From CF-162 sp040882565 (GTDB lineage: Bacteria > Chloroflexota > Dehalococcoidia > SM23-28-2 > RBG-16-64-32): a stretch of 64,000 nt of DNA. The notes below the pieces were generated by a model. The model did not search any database. It saw only the letters and a program-made list of their open reading frames with translations, and was not told the DNA's origin. Made by a program: the position numbers and the translations under genes. Of the stretch, positions 33,000 through 42,854 are shown one piece after another. The first letter of the stretch is position 1; the number at the start of each line of letters is the position of its first letter. Location: NCBI GenBank assembly GCA_040882565.1, contig JBBEAZ010000017.1, forward strand, positions 1-64,000, in the 5' to 3' direction.

Positions 33000-33694
33000 T
33001 CCGCGATCACGATCCGTGCATCAACCGCGATCACGCCGTCCTTGTAGGCGAACACCGGGTTGAGGTCGAGTTCTTCGACCTGCGGGTTCGCTTCGACGAA
33101 GGCTGAGAGCTTGAGGAGGAGGTCGGCGAGGGCAGCGGTGTCCGCCGGCTCGCCGCCGCGGACGCCATCGAGGATGGCATGGCCTTTGATCTCGGCGATC
33201 ATCTGCTGGGCGTCGCGCGGCTCCAGCGGCACGATTCGGAACGTTACGTCCTTCAGCACTTCGACGAAGATGCCGCCGAGGCCGAACATCAGCACCGGCC
33301 CGAATTGCGGGTCCTTGCTCATGCCGACGATGACCTCGGTGCCGGGGCGGGCCATGTGCTGGACGGCGACGCCTTCGATCCGCGCCTTCGGCTGCGCCGC
33401 CTTGACCAACGCGACGATTTCGGCGAATGCCGCGCGCACCGCCGCCTCGTCGGCGAGGCCGACCTTGACGCCGCCGACGTCGGACTTGTGGGTGACGTCG
33501 GGCGAGACGATCTTGAGGACAACCGGGAAGCCGACTTCGGCTGCGGCTTTCGCGGCGTCGTCAGCCGTCGCGGCCAGCCGCGCCGCCGCGACCGGGATGC
33601 CCGCCGCGGCGAGCACCTGCTTGGACTCGATCTCGGTGAGGACGGTGCGGTCCTGGCTGCGGGCGCGTTCGATGGCTTCGGCGAGGGTGACCAT
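32996..33694 (-). CDS. ATP-grasp subunit of an ADP-forming acyl-CoA synthetase
   Basis: 232 residues, the normal length of a stand-alone beta subunit. ATP-grasp signatures include GFPVVLKIVSPDVTHKSDVGGV, GVAVQHMARPGTEVIVGM, FGLGGIFVEVLKDVTFR and VEELDLNPVF. Its last four bases overlap the start of the CoA-binding subunit. It is the first gene of the operon running to 30163. Confidence 0.9.
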   Translation of the reverse strand: MVTLAEAIERARSQDRTVLTEIESKQVLAAAGIPVAAARLAATADDAAKAAAEVGFPVVLKIVSPDVTHKSDVGGVKVGLADEAAVRAAFAEIVALVKAAQPKARIEGVAVQHMARPGTEVIVGMSKDPQFGPVLMFGLGGIFVEVLKDVTFRIVPLEPRDAQQMIAEIKGHAILDGVRGGEPADTAALADLLLKLSAFVEANPQVEELDLNPVFAYKDGVIAVDARIVIAE

Positions 33695-33742
33695 GGGCGA
33701 GCGCCATCATACGAATAGGAACGCGAGCGGGTCAACGCACAG

Positions 33743-33770
33743 AAAAACGGGCGAGCATTTGCTCGCCCGT
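33743..33770 (-). terminator. Rho-independent terminator of the zinc-ribbon gene
   Basis: ACGGGCGAGC (33747-33756) and GCTCGCCCGT (33761-33770) form a perfect 10-bp stem with a 4-nt loop. On the minus strand the hairpin is followed by TTTTCTG. It begins 19 bp after the stop of 33790-34011. Confidence 0.85.
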
Positions 33771-33789
33771 TGTGTTCGCAGGTTTTGGG

Positions 33790-34011
33790 TTAGCGGAGGG
33801 ACTGGGTGGTGGCAGGGGCGGCCGCTGTCTTGACGGAGCGGACCATCATCTTGCGCTGACTGTAGTTCAGGAAAGCGCGGGTGGCACCGCAGCGCTTGCA
33901 GGTGCCTTCGCTTGTCTCGCCATTTGGGGTGTCAATCTGCCAGTGGTGAGCACAACCATCGGAGCTTACGTCAGACTGAAGGGTGATCGTCTCGGCACGC
34001 TGGTTCGCCAA
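33790..34011 (-). CDS. Small zinc-ribbon protein
   Basis: 73 residues. The ligands are C-x2-H (CAHHW) and C-x2-C (TCKRCGATRAF), enough for one zinc ribbon. The rest is polar. TTG start after AGGAGGA. It has its own promoter and terminator. Function unknown; such short ribbons are common in Chloroflexota, as I recall. Confidence 0.8.
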   Translation of the reverse strand: MANQRAETITLQSDVSSDGCAHHWQIDTPNGETSEGTCKRCGATRAFLNYSQRKMMVRSVKTAAAPATTQSLR

Positions 34012-34107
34012 TATGGGCCTCCTCCTGGCATGGTCCCCGCGAGGGAGTCGGGGCGAGCGGTACGGTGCGTCGTTTCGCGGCGGGAAGGGGGCATAGAGCC
34101 GGATCCG

Positions 34108-34145
34108 ACGTTACTACTATAACGTGAACGTGAGGTTTGTGTCAC
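34108..34145 (-). promoter_or_regulatory. Promoter with dyad upstream of the zinc-ribbon gene
   Basis: On the minus strand GTGACA (34145-34140) and TATAGT (34121-34116) are 18 bp apart. An ACGTTA/TAACGT inverted repeat with a 6-nt spacer (34108-34125) covers the -10, so it may be an operator. The expected leader is about 100 nt. The rest of 34012-34371 (to the mutase stop) shows no gene. Confidence 0.45.
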
Positions 34146-34371
34146 CCCCTTTTCACTGTGTTTCACAATCTCCGACCAGGTGGGCCAGGGAGCTTGAGGC
34201 ACAACGCTCTGTATCTCGGGCCCGGACCATCGGGTCGGTTGACACCTCGGCAGGCACTCGCATGCATCGAGGCCAAGAGCCACGGCATAGACGGCGCGGC
34301 TACACGGTTCGCAACGTTCTGGGGGGTGCTCGCCTTCGCTGCGCCGAGGCCCTTCGTTCCTCAGGGAACAT

Positions 34372-35979
<1,608 letters not shown>

Positions 35980-36037
35980 AGCGAATTTAGGATAGCATTT
36001 CTCACCCGGTGGCCGAGGAGGCGCGTCACTCCGCACG

Positions 36038-36066
36038 TTGACAGGCGAGTGGAGCGGGCGTACGGT
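36038..36066 (+). promoter_or_regulatory. Promoter of the first tandem CSLREA gene
   Basis: TTGACA (36038-36043) and TACGGT (36061-36066) are separated by 17 bp, 40 bp upstream of the ATG at 36106. Confidence 0.55.
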
Positions 36067-36105
36067 GAGCGCCGCACCATTGAACTGTGTTAAGGGAGGG
36101 TCTTG

Positions 36106-37914
36106 ATGGTCAGGCTCAGCTTTGCCACGCTTGTGTTCGTGATAATTGCCGTGGTAGCGGCCGTCCAGCCGTCGCAGCCCGCGTTTGGCGCAGTCATTCT
36201 GGTCGAGCAGGATGAGGACGACTTCCAGGTGAGCGGGCTCTGTACGCTTCGCGACGCGATTCTCTCGGCGAACAACGACACCAACGCCAGCGGCGACTGT
36301 GTCCAGGGCAACGGGATTGATACGATCCAGGTCCCGGCCGGGACGTACGAGCTGGACGGCTTCGACTTCGGCGGCCCCCTGGAACTGACCGAGGACGTGC
36401 ACATCGTGGGAGACGGCGCCGACGTGACGTTCATCGACGGAGTGGACTCAATCCGCGTCCTTCACGTCAAACCGGGCACCACTGTCTCGATGGACGGGGT
36501 GACATTGCGAAACGGACTGAGTGGAGTGGGGGGAGGCGCCATCTTCAACTCGGGGGACCTGACACTGACTGATGTCACGATAGACAGCAACCAAGGGTCC
36601 TTCGGCGGCGGCATCAACAACGTCGGTCGCCTGGTACTCGTCGGATCGACGATCAGCGGCAACAACGCGACCAGCATCGGGGGCGGCATTTACAGCCAGG
36701 CAGCGGGGATGCTGGAGATACAGGATTCCGAAGTCTCAGGCAACATGTCCGCGTCGAACACCGCCGGCATTCACAACATCGGCGAGATGACGATTCAGGC
36801 CTCCACGATCCAGATGAACCAGTCGGGGGGAAACGGTGGCGGAATCGGCAACTCGGGCACAGGCACCATCGTGGATAGCCGGATCTCAGGCAATACCAGC
36901 GCTAACAGCGGAGGCGGGATCTACAACAACGACACTCTCACCGTCCAACGGACGCTCATTAGCGGCAACACGGGCGGCAGTGGAGGCGGCGGCATCAGCA
37001 CCACCGGTGACGTTGAGTTGACGAATGTTACACTCAGCGGCAACGAAGGTGGCGGCATCACCCAGTTCGTTGGGGCAGGTGGACAGGTGATGCTCCTTAA
37101 CGTGACCGTCGCGGAGAACACCCACGACGACCAGAGCCTGCCTCTGGGGATATACGTCATCGACGGCGATGTCTCCCTGCGCAACACTACCGTGACCGGT
37201 GCCGATCCCGCGCGGACGTGCGGGGTGGGCCTGACCGGCGTCCTCACTTCACAGGGACACAACCTGGAGGACGGTCAGACGTGCGGGCTCGACATGGACG
37301 GAGACCAACCTGGAGTGGATCCTATGCTCGGACCGCTGGCTGACAACGGCGGCCCCACGTTTACCCACGCTCTCATACAGGGAAGTCCTGCGATCGACGC
37401 CGGTGACGACGCCGTATGCCCCGTCGACGACCAGCGTGGCGAACCCCGGCCACAGGGCGACGGCTGCGACGCGGGCGCTTTCGAGTCTCCGTTCGCCGCA
37501 CCAACCGCTTCTCCGTCAGCGACGCCTTCGTCCTCCCCAACGCCTACCTCCAGCACCAGCGCGACGCCAACGATGAACACGTCAGACACCATTCCGCCGA
37601 CTACCGCGACGGCAACGCCCCTGGTTACGGCCGTCGTCTGGGGCGACGACAACTGTTCCGGCGAGGCCGATCCCATCGACTCGCTGCTCACGCTGCGGCA
37701 CGACGCGGGACTCAGCACCAACACCGGAGACTGTCCCAATATGGGCGAGGTGGTTGAGGTTGCAGACGCGTCACCGCACCCGTGGGGAGACGTCGACTGC
37801 TCGGGCGGAGTGGACCCGGTCGATTCATTGAAGTTGCTGCGGTTCGACGCCGGGCTTCCGGTCACGCAGGAGGACGGCTGTCCGCTTCTGGGTGCCGACG
37901 TTCTCGTCTCGTAG
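36106..37914 (+). CDS. Exported CSLREA beta-helix protein with dockerin-like pair (tandem copy 1)
   Basis: 602 residues; ATG 36106 follows GGGAGGG. A signal peptide (to about FGA) leads into a CSLREA motif (GLCTLRDAILSANNDTN). Residues ~110-440 form a right-handed beta-helix with repeated NSGDLTLTDVTI, STISGN and GGGI turns, as in polymorphic-membrane-protein-like proteins. A Ser/Thr/Pro linker follows, then WGDDNCSGEADPIDSLLTLR and WGDVDCSGGVDPVDSLKLLR. The end is nearly identical to that of the next gene, which points to a tandem duplication. Probably displayed at the surface. Confidence 0.9.
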   Translation: MVRLSFATLVFVIIAVVAAVQPSQPAFGAVILVEQDEDDFQVSGLCTLRDAILSANNDTNASGDCVQGNGIDTIQVPAGTYELDGFDFGGPLELTEDVHIVGDGADVTFIDGVDSIRVLHVKPGTTVSMDGVTLRNGLSGVGGGAIFNSGDLTLTDVTIDSNQGSFGGGINNVGRLVLVGSTISGNNATSIGGGIYSQAAGMLEIQDSEVSGNMSASNTAGIHNIGEMTIQASTIQMNQSGGNGGGIGNSGTGTIVDSRISGNTSANSGGGIYNNDTLTVQRTLISGNTGGSGGGGISTTGDVELTNVTLSGNEGGGITQFVGAGGQVMLLNVTVAENTHDDQSLPLGIYVIDGDVSLRNTTVTGADPARTCGVGLTGVLTSQGHNLEDGQTCGLDMDGDQPGVDPMLGPLADNGGPTFTHALIQGSPAIDAGDDAVCPVDDQRGEPRPQGDGCDAGAFESPFAAPTASPSATPSSSPTPTSSTSATPTMNTSDTIPPTTATATPLVTAVVWGDDNCSGEADPIDSLLTLRHDAGLSTNTGDCPNMGEVVEVADASPHPWGDVDCSGGVDPVDSLKLLRFDAGLPVTQEDGCPLLGADVLVS

Positions 37915-37932
37915 TAGAGCGCTCGAGTCGGT

Positions 37933-38042
37933 GTTGACAACCGTGCTTATTGGTGCACGCGTCTTAGCGTCTTATTGGAGCACCTGATCTGGCAGACGAA
38001 CCCTTTGACAACTATCTAGACTTGGTGGATGGCACTGGTTGA
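37933..38042 (+). pseudogene. Relic of the HTH gene with its upstream region
   Basis: The 98 bp from 37933 to 38030 match 40513-40611 with about six changes and one indel. They include TTGACA, both TTATTGG-GCAC-type sites, and the first 14 codons of the HTH gene (ADEPFDNYLDLVD). The initiation codon is CTG instead of TTG, and the frame ends after three unrelated codons at TGA (38040-38042). It is a truncated copy left by tandem duplication. Confidence 0.85.
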
Positions 38043-38057
38043 CCTGTTGAGGGCCGA

Positions 38058-40481
38058 GTGCTATCTTCCGGCGCGATGCCGACTGGACTGACGTTCGTCC
38101 GCGCCGTCGCCCTTACGGCGTTGGTAGGTGCGGTTGCCTTCGTCCTGACCTACCCCGGCAGCCCGTTTGGCCCCGGCTCCGTGTCAGCAGCGACGATCAC
38201 GGTCACGACCGACACGGACGCCGTGCTTGACGGTGTCGACGGGCAGTGCGGCCTGCGCGAGGCGATCACCAACGCCAACAACGACACCGCCATACACACC
38301 GACTGCGTTGCTGGGGCCGGCGAGGACACGATCGTCTTCCAGGCCGGGATCACGATGATCACGCTGATTGCGGACCTCCCAGCCATCAGCGACAGCGATG
38401 GCGTGACCATCGATGGGGACGGCGCCGTGACGATTAGCGGCGCCAACATGTACCGTCCCTTTATCACGAACAGCAGCAGCGTGGGTCTGACCCTGCAGAA
38501 CCTGACGATCACCCAGGCCGCCGGGAGTGCCATCATCAATAACGGTGCACTGGAGGTCACCGACAGCGACGTGACGAACAGCAACGGCGATGACGGTGGC
38601 GGTATCGTTAACTTCGACAGCGGCACTGCGACAATCACCGGGAGTTTTCTGAACGGGAATAGCGCGCTCACCGGCTCCGGCGGCGCAATCCTCAACGAGG
38701 GGATGATGACAATCATCGATAGCACCGTCAGCGGCAATCATGCCGGCGTGAACGGCGGCGCGATCTCCAATTCTACCGCATTTGCGCTCACGATCACCGG
38801 TACCACGGTGTCTGACGGCGGCGCAGACATGGACGGCGGCGGCATCCACAACCAACTCGGCACGCTCACGCTCACCAACAGCACCGTTTCCGGCAACATG
38901 GCGACGAGCAACGGCGGCGGCATCTGGAACAACGACGAGCTAACGCTGAACAACAGCGATGTGAACGGTATGAACACGGCTCAGTTCGGCGGAGGAATCT
39001 ACAACCACTCGTCCGGCGATGTGTCGCTGCTGAACGGCAGCTCCGCTAACGACAACGTGGGGCTCACCAACGGCGGCGGGATCATCAGCAGCGGCACGCT
39101 CACCGTGCTGGACAGCAGCGTGAACGACAACATCACCGCGAATTACGGCGGCGGCATCAACAGCGGAGGTCCCACGACGATCACTAACAGCACAGTCAGT
39201 GGCAACACCGCAGCCACCCAGCGCGGCGGTGGCCTGCACCACCAGTCCGAAACGCTGACGATCACCAACAGCATATTCTCCGGTAACGCCGCGGACACTC
39301 AAGGCGCCGGAATCGCCAACGTGTCAGGCGCAGACGCAACGATTACCAACACGACGATTAGCGGGAACCACGCTCTTGGCATGGGCGGCGGCATCCACAA
39401 CAGTGACGCCGCGGCGATTGCGATTGTCGATAGCACCTTGAGCAACAATATCGCCGACGACGGGGGCGGCGGCATCCACAACGACGGCGGTACGCTGACG
39501 ATCTTGCGCAGCACGCTGAACGACAACTCCGCATCCGGTGGCGGCGGCTTGCGCGTCGATGGCGGCACCAACGTGATCGCCAACAGCACGCTAAGCCACA
39601 ACACGGCGAGTTTCGGCGGCGGCCTGTACAACGGAGAAAATGCGATGACCACGCTGACCAACGTGACGGTCACGGCGAACCTGGCCTCGATGCTCGGCGG
39701 CGGAATATACGGACCCCAGGACGTATCCAACACCGTCAACCTCCAGAACACCATCGTGGCCGACCAGAACACAAACACTGACTGCGACGGTTTGGGATTC
39801 GTTTCGCTGGGGAACAACCTCGACTCCAGCGACACCTGCAATCTGGATCAACTGACCGACAAGCCGCAGGTGGACGTCTTTCTCAGCCCTCTCGCCGATA
39901 ACGGCGGGCCGACCAAGACCCATGCCCTGCTCGCGAACAGCGCCGCGATTGACGGCGGCAACGACGCGGCCTGCGCGGCGGCTCCCATCAGCGGAGTGGA
40001 CCAGCGCGGCGAAAGCCGGCTGCAGGGCGCCCACTGCGACATCGGCGCCTACGAACACGCGGCCGCCACGCCTACGCCTTCACCGAGCGAGACCCCGATG
40101 ACAACCGCGACAGCGACTGCATCTCCGTCGGGCGGCCCCTCGATTACGACGACCTCCTCCCCTGAACTGAGCGTGACAGCGACACCAGTGGGCGTGACAC
40201 GCATCTGGGGGGATGACAACTGCTCCGGCGAGGCTGATCCGGTGGATTCGCTGATCACGCTACGGTTCGACGCCGGCCTCATCACCAACACCGGCGAATG
40301 TCCGGCAATGGGCGAGGTGGTCGAGGTCGCAAACGCCTCGCCGCACCCGTGGGGTGACGTCGACTGCTCGGGCGGCGTAGACCCGGTCGATTCGCTAAAA
40401 CTGCTGCGCTTCGACGCCGGGCTGCCCGTTACGCCGGTGGCTGGTTGCCCGGAATTGGGCGCGGACGTCATTGTCTCGTAG
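38058..40481 (+). CDS. Exported CSLREA beta-helix protein with dockerin-like pair (tandem copy 2)
   Basis: 807 residues (GTG 38058; ATG 38076 is an alternative). After a signal peptide comes GQCGLREAITNANNDT, a CSLREA-type motif. The beta-helix is longer than in copy 1, with more than a dozen TITNSTVSGN- and GGGIHN-type turns. The C-terminal part has a PTPSPSETP linker and the same dockerin-like pair (WGDDNCSGEADPVDSLITLR, WGDVDCSGGVDPVDSLKLLR). Relative to copy 1 the helix has gained or lost repeats while the docking end has stayed constant. Confidence 0.9.
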   Translation: MLSSGAMPTGLTFVRAVALTALVGAVAFVLTYPGSPFGPGSVSAATITVTTDTDAVLDGVDGQCGLREAITNANNDTAIHTDCVAGAGEDTIVFQAGITMITLIADLPAISDSDGVTIDGDGAVTISGANMYRPFITNSSSVGLTLQNLTITQAAGSAIINNGALEVTDSDVTNSNGDDGGGIVNFDSGTATITGSFLNGNSALTGSGGAILNEGMMTIIDSTVSGNHAGVNGGAISNSTAFALTITGTTVSDGGADMDGGGIHNQLGTLTLTNSTVSGNMATSNGGGIWNNDELTLNNSDVNGMNTAQFGGGIYNHSSGDVSLLNGSSANDNVGLTNGGGIISSGTLTVLDSSVNDNITANYGGGINSGGPTTITNSTVSGNTAATQRGGGLHHQSETLTITNSIFSGNAADTQGAGIANVSGADATITNTTISGNHALGMGGGIHNSDAAAIAIVDSTLSNNIADDGGGGIHNDGGTLTILRSTLNDNSASGGGGLRVDGGTNVIANSTLSHNTASFGGGLYNGENAMTTLTNVTVTANLASMLGGGIYGPQDVSNTVNLQNTIVADQNTNTDCDGLGFVSLGNNLDSSDTCNLDQLTDKPQVDVFLSPLADNGGPTKTHALLANSAAIDGGNDAACAAAPISGVDQRGESRLQGAHCDIGAYEHAAATPTPSPSETPMTTATATASPSGGPSITTTSSPELSVTATPVGVTRIWGDDNCSGEADPVDSLITLRFDAGLITNTGECPAMGEVVEVANASPHPWGDVDCSGGVDPVDSLKLLRFDAGLPVTPVAGCPELGADVIVS

Positions 40482-40512
40482 GAGACTGACCTGGCCGTCT
40501 GGGCCTAACGAT

Positions 40513-40569
40513 GTTGACAAGCGTGCTATATTGGTGCACGCGTCTTAGCAGCTTATTGGAGCACGTGAT
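40513..40569 (+). promoter_or_regulatory. Upstream region of the HTH gene with paired operator-like repeats
   Basis: Two copies of ATTGG(T/A)GCACG start at 40530 and 40555, 25 bp apart, just before the TTG start at 40570. A TTGACA (40514-40519) and a TATATT (40527-40532) are present but only 7 bp apart, so they are not a standard promoter pair. The same spacing is kept in the relic at 37949/37974. Confidence 0.45.
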
Positions 40570-40785
40570 TTGGCAGACGAACCCTTTGACAACTATCTAG
40601 ACCTGGTGGATGCCGCCCGCATCCTCAATATCCACCCGCAGAGTCTACGCCGTTTGATCAAGCAGAAGAAGGTGCCGGCCGTCCTCTTCGCGGGCAAGTA
40701 CCTGATTGAGCGGCATGCGCTGGAACAGTTCAAATCTAACTATGACCCGCGGCCGGGGCGTAAGGCGATCCGCCGCTTACTTTAG
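40570..40785 (+). CDS. Small excisionase-type helix-turn-helix DNA-binding protein
   Basis: 71 residues, TTG start. The HTH_17/excisionase-like motif is LVDAARILNIHPQSLRRLIKQ, followed by a wing-like KVPAVLFAGKYLIER and a basic tail (PGRKAIRRLL). It probably binds DNA as a small regulator; there is no integrase or phage gene nearby. Because its start region and upstream repeats were duplicated with the beta-helix genes, control of those genes or of itself is a reasonable inference. Confidence 0.82.
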   Translation: MADEPFDNYLDLVDAARILNIHPQSLRRLIKQKKVPAVLFAGKYLIERHALEQFKSNYDPRPGRKAIRRLL

Positions 40786-40828
40786 GCTGCCCCCCGCGAC
40801 CCTCTCACGGCGCGAGGTCATACGCCCC

Positions 40829-41960
40829 CACCCCACCCCGATATTGGGGAGGTGCAGGGGGGACACCCCCCGAACCCCCCGGCAGCGGCTCCGCTGCACC
40901 TTGGCGTTAGCGGTCAGGCGCGCGGCGTCGCCTGCAACGAGGATTCGGCGTTGGGTTCAGTTGTACACCTCGTTGCTGTGTTGGGCCCGCCCCACCGCGG
41001 AAGAATGGGTGTCGGGGGGACACCCCCCGCCCAGACGGGCCCGTAGGGAACCCCCGGCAGCGGCTCCGCTGCACCTTGGCGTTGGGGGTCGGGCGCGGCG
41101 TCGCATAAACGGAAGGTTCGGGTTTTGGGTTCACTTGAACACCTCGCGGCATTGTTAGGCCCCACCCCGTCCCACCCAGAGGAATGGGTGTCGGGGGGAT
41201 CCCCACCCAGACGGGCCCGTAGGGAACCCCCCGGCAGCGGCTCCGCTGCACCTTCGTGTGGTGACCAGGCACGCGGCGTCGCATACAGCGGGGGTTGGCG
41301 ATTGGATTCACTCCTACGCCTTCGTTGCTGTGTTAGGCCCGCCCCACCCCGGAAGAATGGGTGTCGGGGGCACACCCCCCGCCCAGACGGGCCCGTAGGG
41401 AACCCCCCGCAGCGGCTCCGCTGCACCTTCGTGTGGTGACCAGGCACGCGGCGTCGCATACAACGAGGATTCGGCGTTGGGTTCAGTTGTACACCTCGTT
41501 GCTGTGTTGGGCCCGCCCCACCCCGGAAGAATGGGTGTCGGGGCACACCCCCCGCCCAGACGGGCCCGTAGGAAAACCCCCCGGCAGCGGCTCCGCTGCA
41601 CCTTGGCGTTAGCGGTCAGGCGCGCGGCGTCGCCTGCAACGAGGATTCGGCGTTGGGTTCAGTTGTACACCTCGTTGCTGTGTTGGGCCCGCCCCACCGC
41701 GGAAGAATGGGTGTCGGGGGGACACCCCCCGCCCAGACGGGCCCGTAGGGAACCCCCAGCAGCGGCTCCGCTGCACCTTCGTGTGGTGACCAAGCACGCC
41801 TCGTCGCTACAACGAGGGTTTGGCGTTTCGGTTCACTTGAACACCTCGCGGCGTTGTTGGGCCCCACCCCGTACCACCCGGAGGAATGGGTGCCGGGGGA
41901 CACCCCCCGCCCAGACGGGCCCGTAGGGAACCCCCCGGCAGCGGCTCCGCTGCACCTCTG
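40829..41960. repeat. Tandem array of ~175-bp GC-rich palindromic repeats
   Basis: The core GCAGCGGCTCCGCTGC occurs seven times, with the AGCGGCTCCGCT part at 40884, 41059, 41236, 41411, 41586, 41761 and 41940. Spacings are 175, 177, 175, 175, 175 and 179 bp. Each full unit has three dyads in fixed order: GGTGTC-n-GACACC, ACGGGCCCGT and GCAGCGG-CT-CCGCTGC. Between cores lies a ~95-bp spacer ending in GTACACCTCGTTGCTGTGTT-like sequence. The stretches after cores 1 and 5 (702 bp apart) are essentially identical over ~155 bp, so a four-unit block was duplicated. Open frames here are by-products of GC content; no gene is supported in 40786-41979. Confidence 0.92.
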
Positions 41961-41979
41961 CGTTGGGGCTTGATCGCGC

Positions 41980-42807
41980 TCATGGTGCGACGATGCGGAT
42001 ACCCGGGTCGTTGACGTCGCGGACGGTCATTGACAGCCTGAACGCGGCCGCGTCGATTGCTGGATCCTGCGATTGAATTACGAACTGGACAGGCCAGTGT
42101 CCGTCTGTGGCGATCCAGGCGTCGACTGTATAGGTGCCGGCCAGCTCCTGGCCGAGTACCGGCGGGACCTCTTCTGCCTTCGCAGGGTCGAGGTCGTAGT
42201 GCCGGGTCGTCACGCCGTTGAGGCGTACTTCCTCGGGGTCGGCGAGACGCAAGGACGGGCGCACGGCCTGGACCACCTGTTCGCAGACCACGACGGGCGT
42301 GAGGACCTCGTCCTCGCGTGCTTCGTCGGTCTGCCAGGCATCGCCGACGCGTACCCAGGCGTCGTCTCCGATCACACGTAGTTCGAGGTCGTCGCCGCGG
42401 AAGTTCAGGATCGCCTGCGAGCGGTCGGGTGCCTGGTAGGCGCCCTGCAGGCTGAAGTCCGTAAACAGTTGCGCGAGGGCGTCGGCGAATGCTGTCAGGG
42501 GCGCGGGTGTGCCGGAGTCGATGGGGGCTGCCGATTCGGTGGTCTCGGCCGCGGCCGTTCGGCTGGGTGTTGGGCCGGGCGCGCCCATCTGGACGGCGAC
42601 GTTGTAGCGGTAGCTGTCCAGCTCCTCAAGCGCGCGGCAGGAGATCGGGGCGCCGGTCTGGCCCGCGGTGTCATCTGCGTCATCGCCGGCACAGGCTGCA
42701 GTTAAGAGCGCAGCGGAGAGCAGGAGGAAGGGGATTGCCGCGAACGGATTGCGTCGTTGGGTTCTAAGCCGGATTCCGCGTGGCAATCCGGTCTGCGGAT
42801 GTATCAC
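41980..42807 (-). CDS. Putative lipoprotein, LppX/LprG-like
   Basis: 275 residues from a GTG start. A hydrophobic signal ends in a lipobox (LLTAACAGDDAD). A Thr/Ala-rich linker sits around residues 85-105. The C-terminal domain resembles LppX/LprAFG lipoproteins: DSYRYNVAVQMG at the beginning, AWVRVGDAWQ in the middle, then LNGVTTRHYDLD and YTVDAWIATDGHWPVQF. In mycobacteria such proteins carry lipids to the envelope; here this is inference. The repeat array ends 20 bp from its stop. Confidence 0.82.
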   Translation of the reverse strand: MIHPQTGLPRGIRLRTQRRNPFAAIPFLLLSAALLTAACAGDDADDTAGQTGAPISCRALEELDSYRYNVAVQMGAPGPTPSRTAAAETTESAAPIDSGTPAPLTAFADALAQLFTDFSLQGAYQAPDRSQAILNFRGDDLELRVIGDDAWVRVGDAWQTDEAREDEVLTPVVVCEQVVQAVRPSLRLADPEEVRLNGVTTRHYDLDPAKAEEVPPVLGQELAGTYTVDAWIATDGHWPVQFVIQSQDPAIDAAAFRLSMTVRDVNDPGIRIVAP

Positions 42808-42854
42808 TAAACATAATTATGGGGAATCGGCGCCTGAGGGGGAACCGGGTGGGC

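Noticed and set aside
35980..36402. N-terminal 141 codons of the mutase open frame.
   Set aside because: Antisense to the signal peptide and CSLREA region of the gene at 36106 and unlike mutase N-termini.
40514..40532. TTGACA plus TATATT as a sigma-70 promoter for the HTH gene.
   Set aside because: The hexamers are only 7 bp apart, far from the usual 16-19 bp.
40570..40785. The excisionase-like gene as evidence for a prophage or integrative element.
   Set aside because: No integrase, attachment-site repeat or phage gene is present; the gene tracks with the beta-helix duplication instead.
40829..41960. The repeat array looked at first like a CRISPR array or a set of small proline-rich genes.
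   Set aside because: The units are about 175 bp with similar rather than unique spacers, no cas genes are near, and open frames shift between units, as expected for GC-rich repeats.
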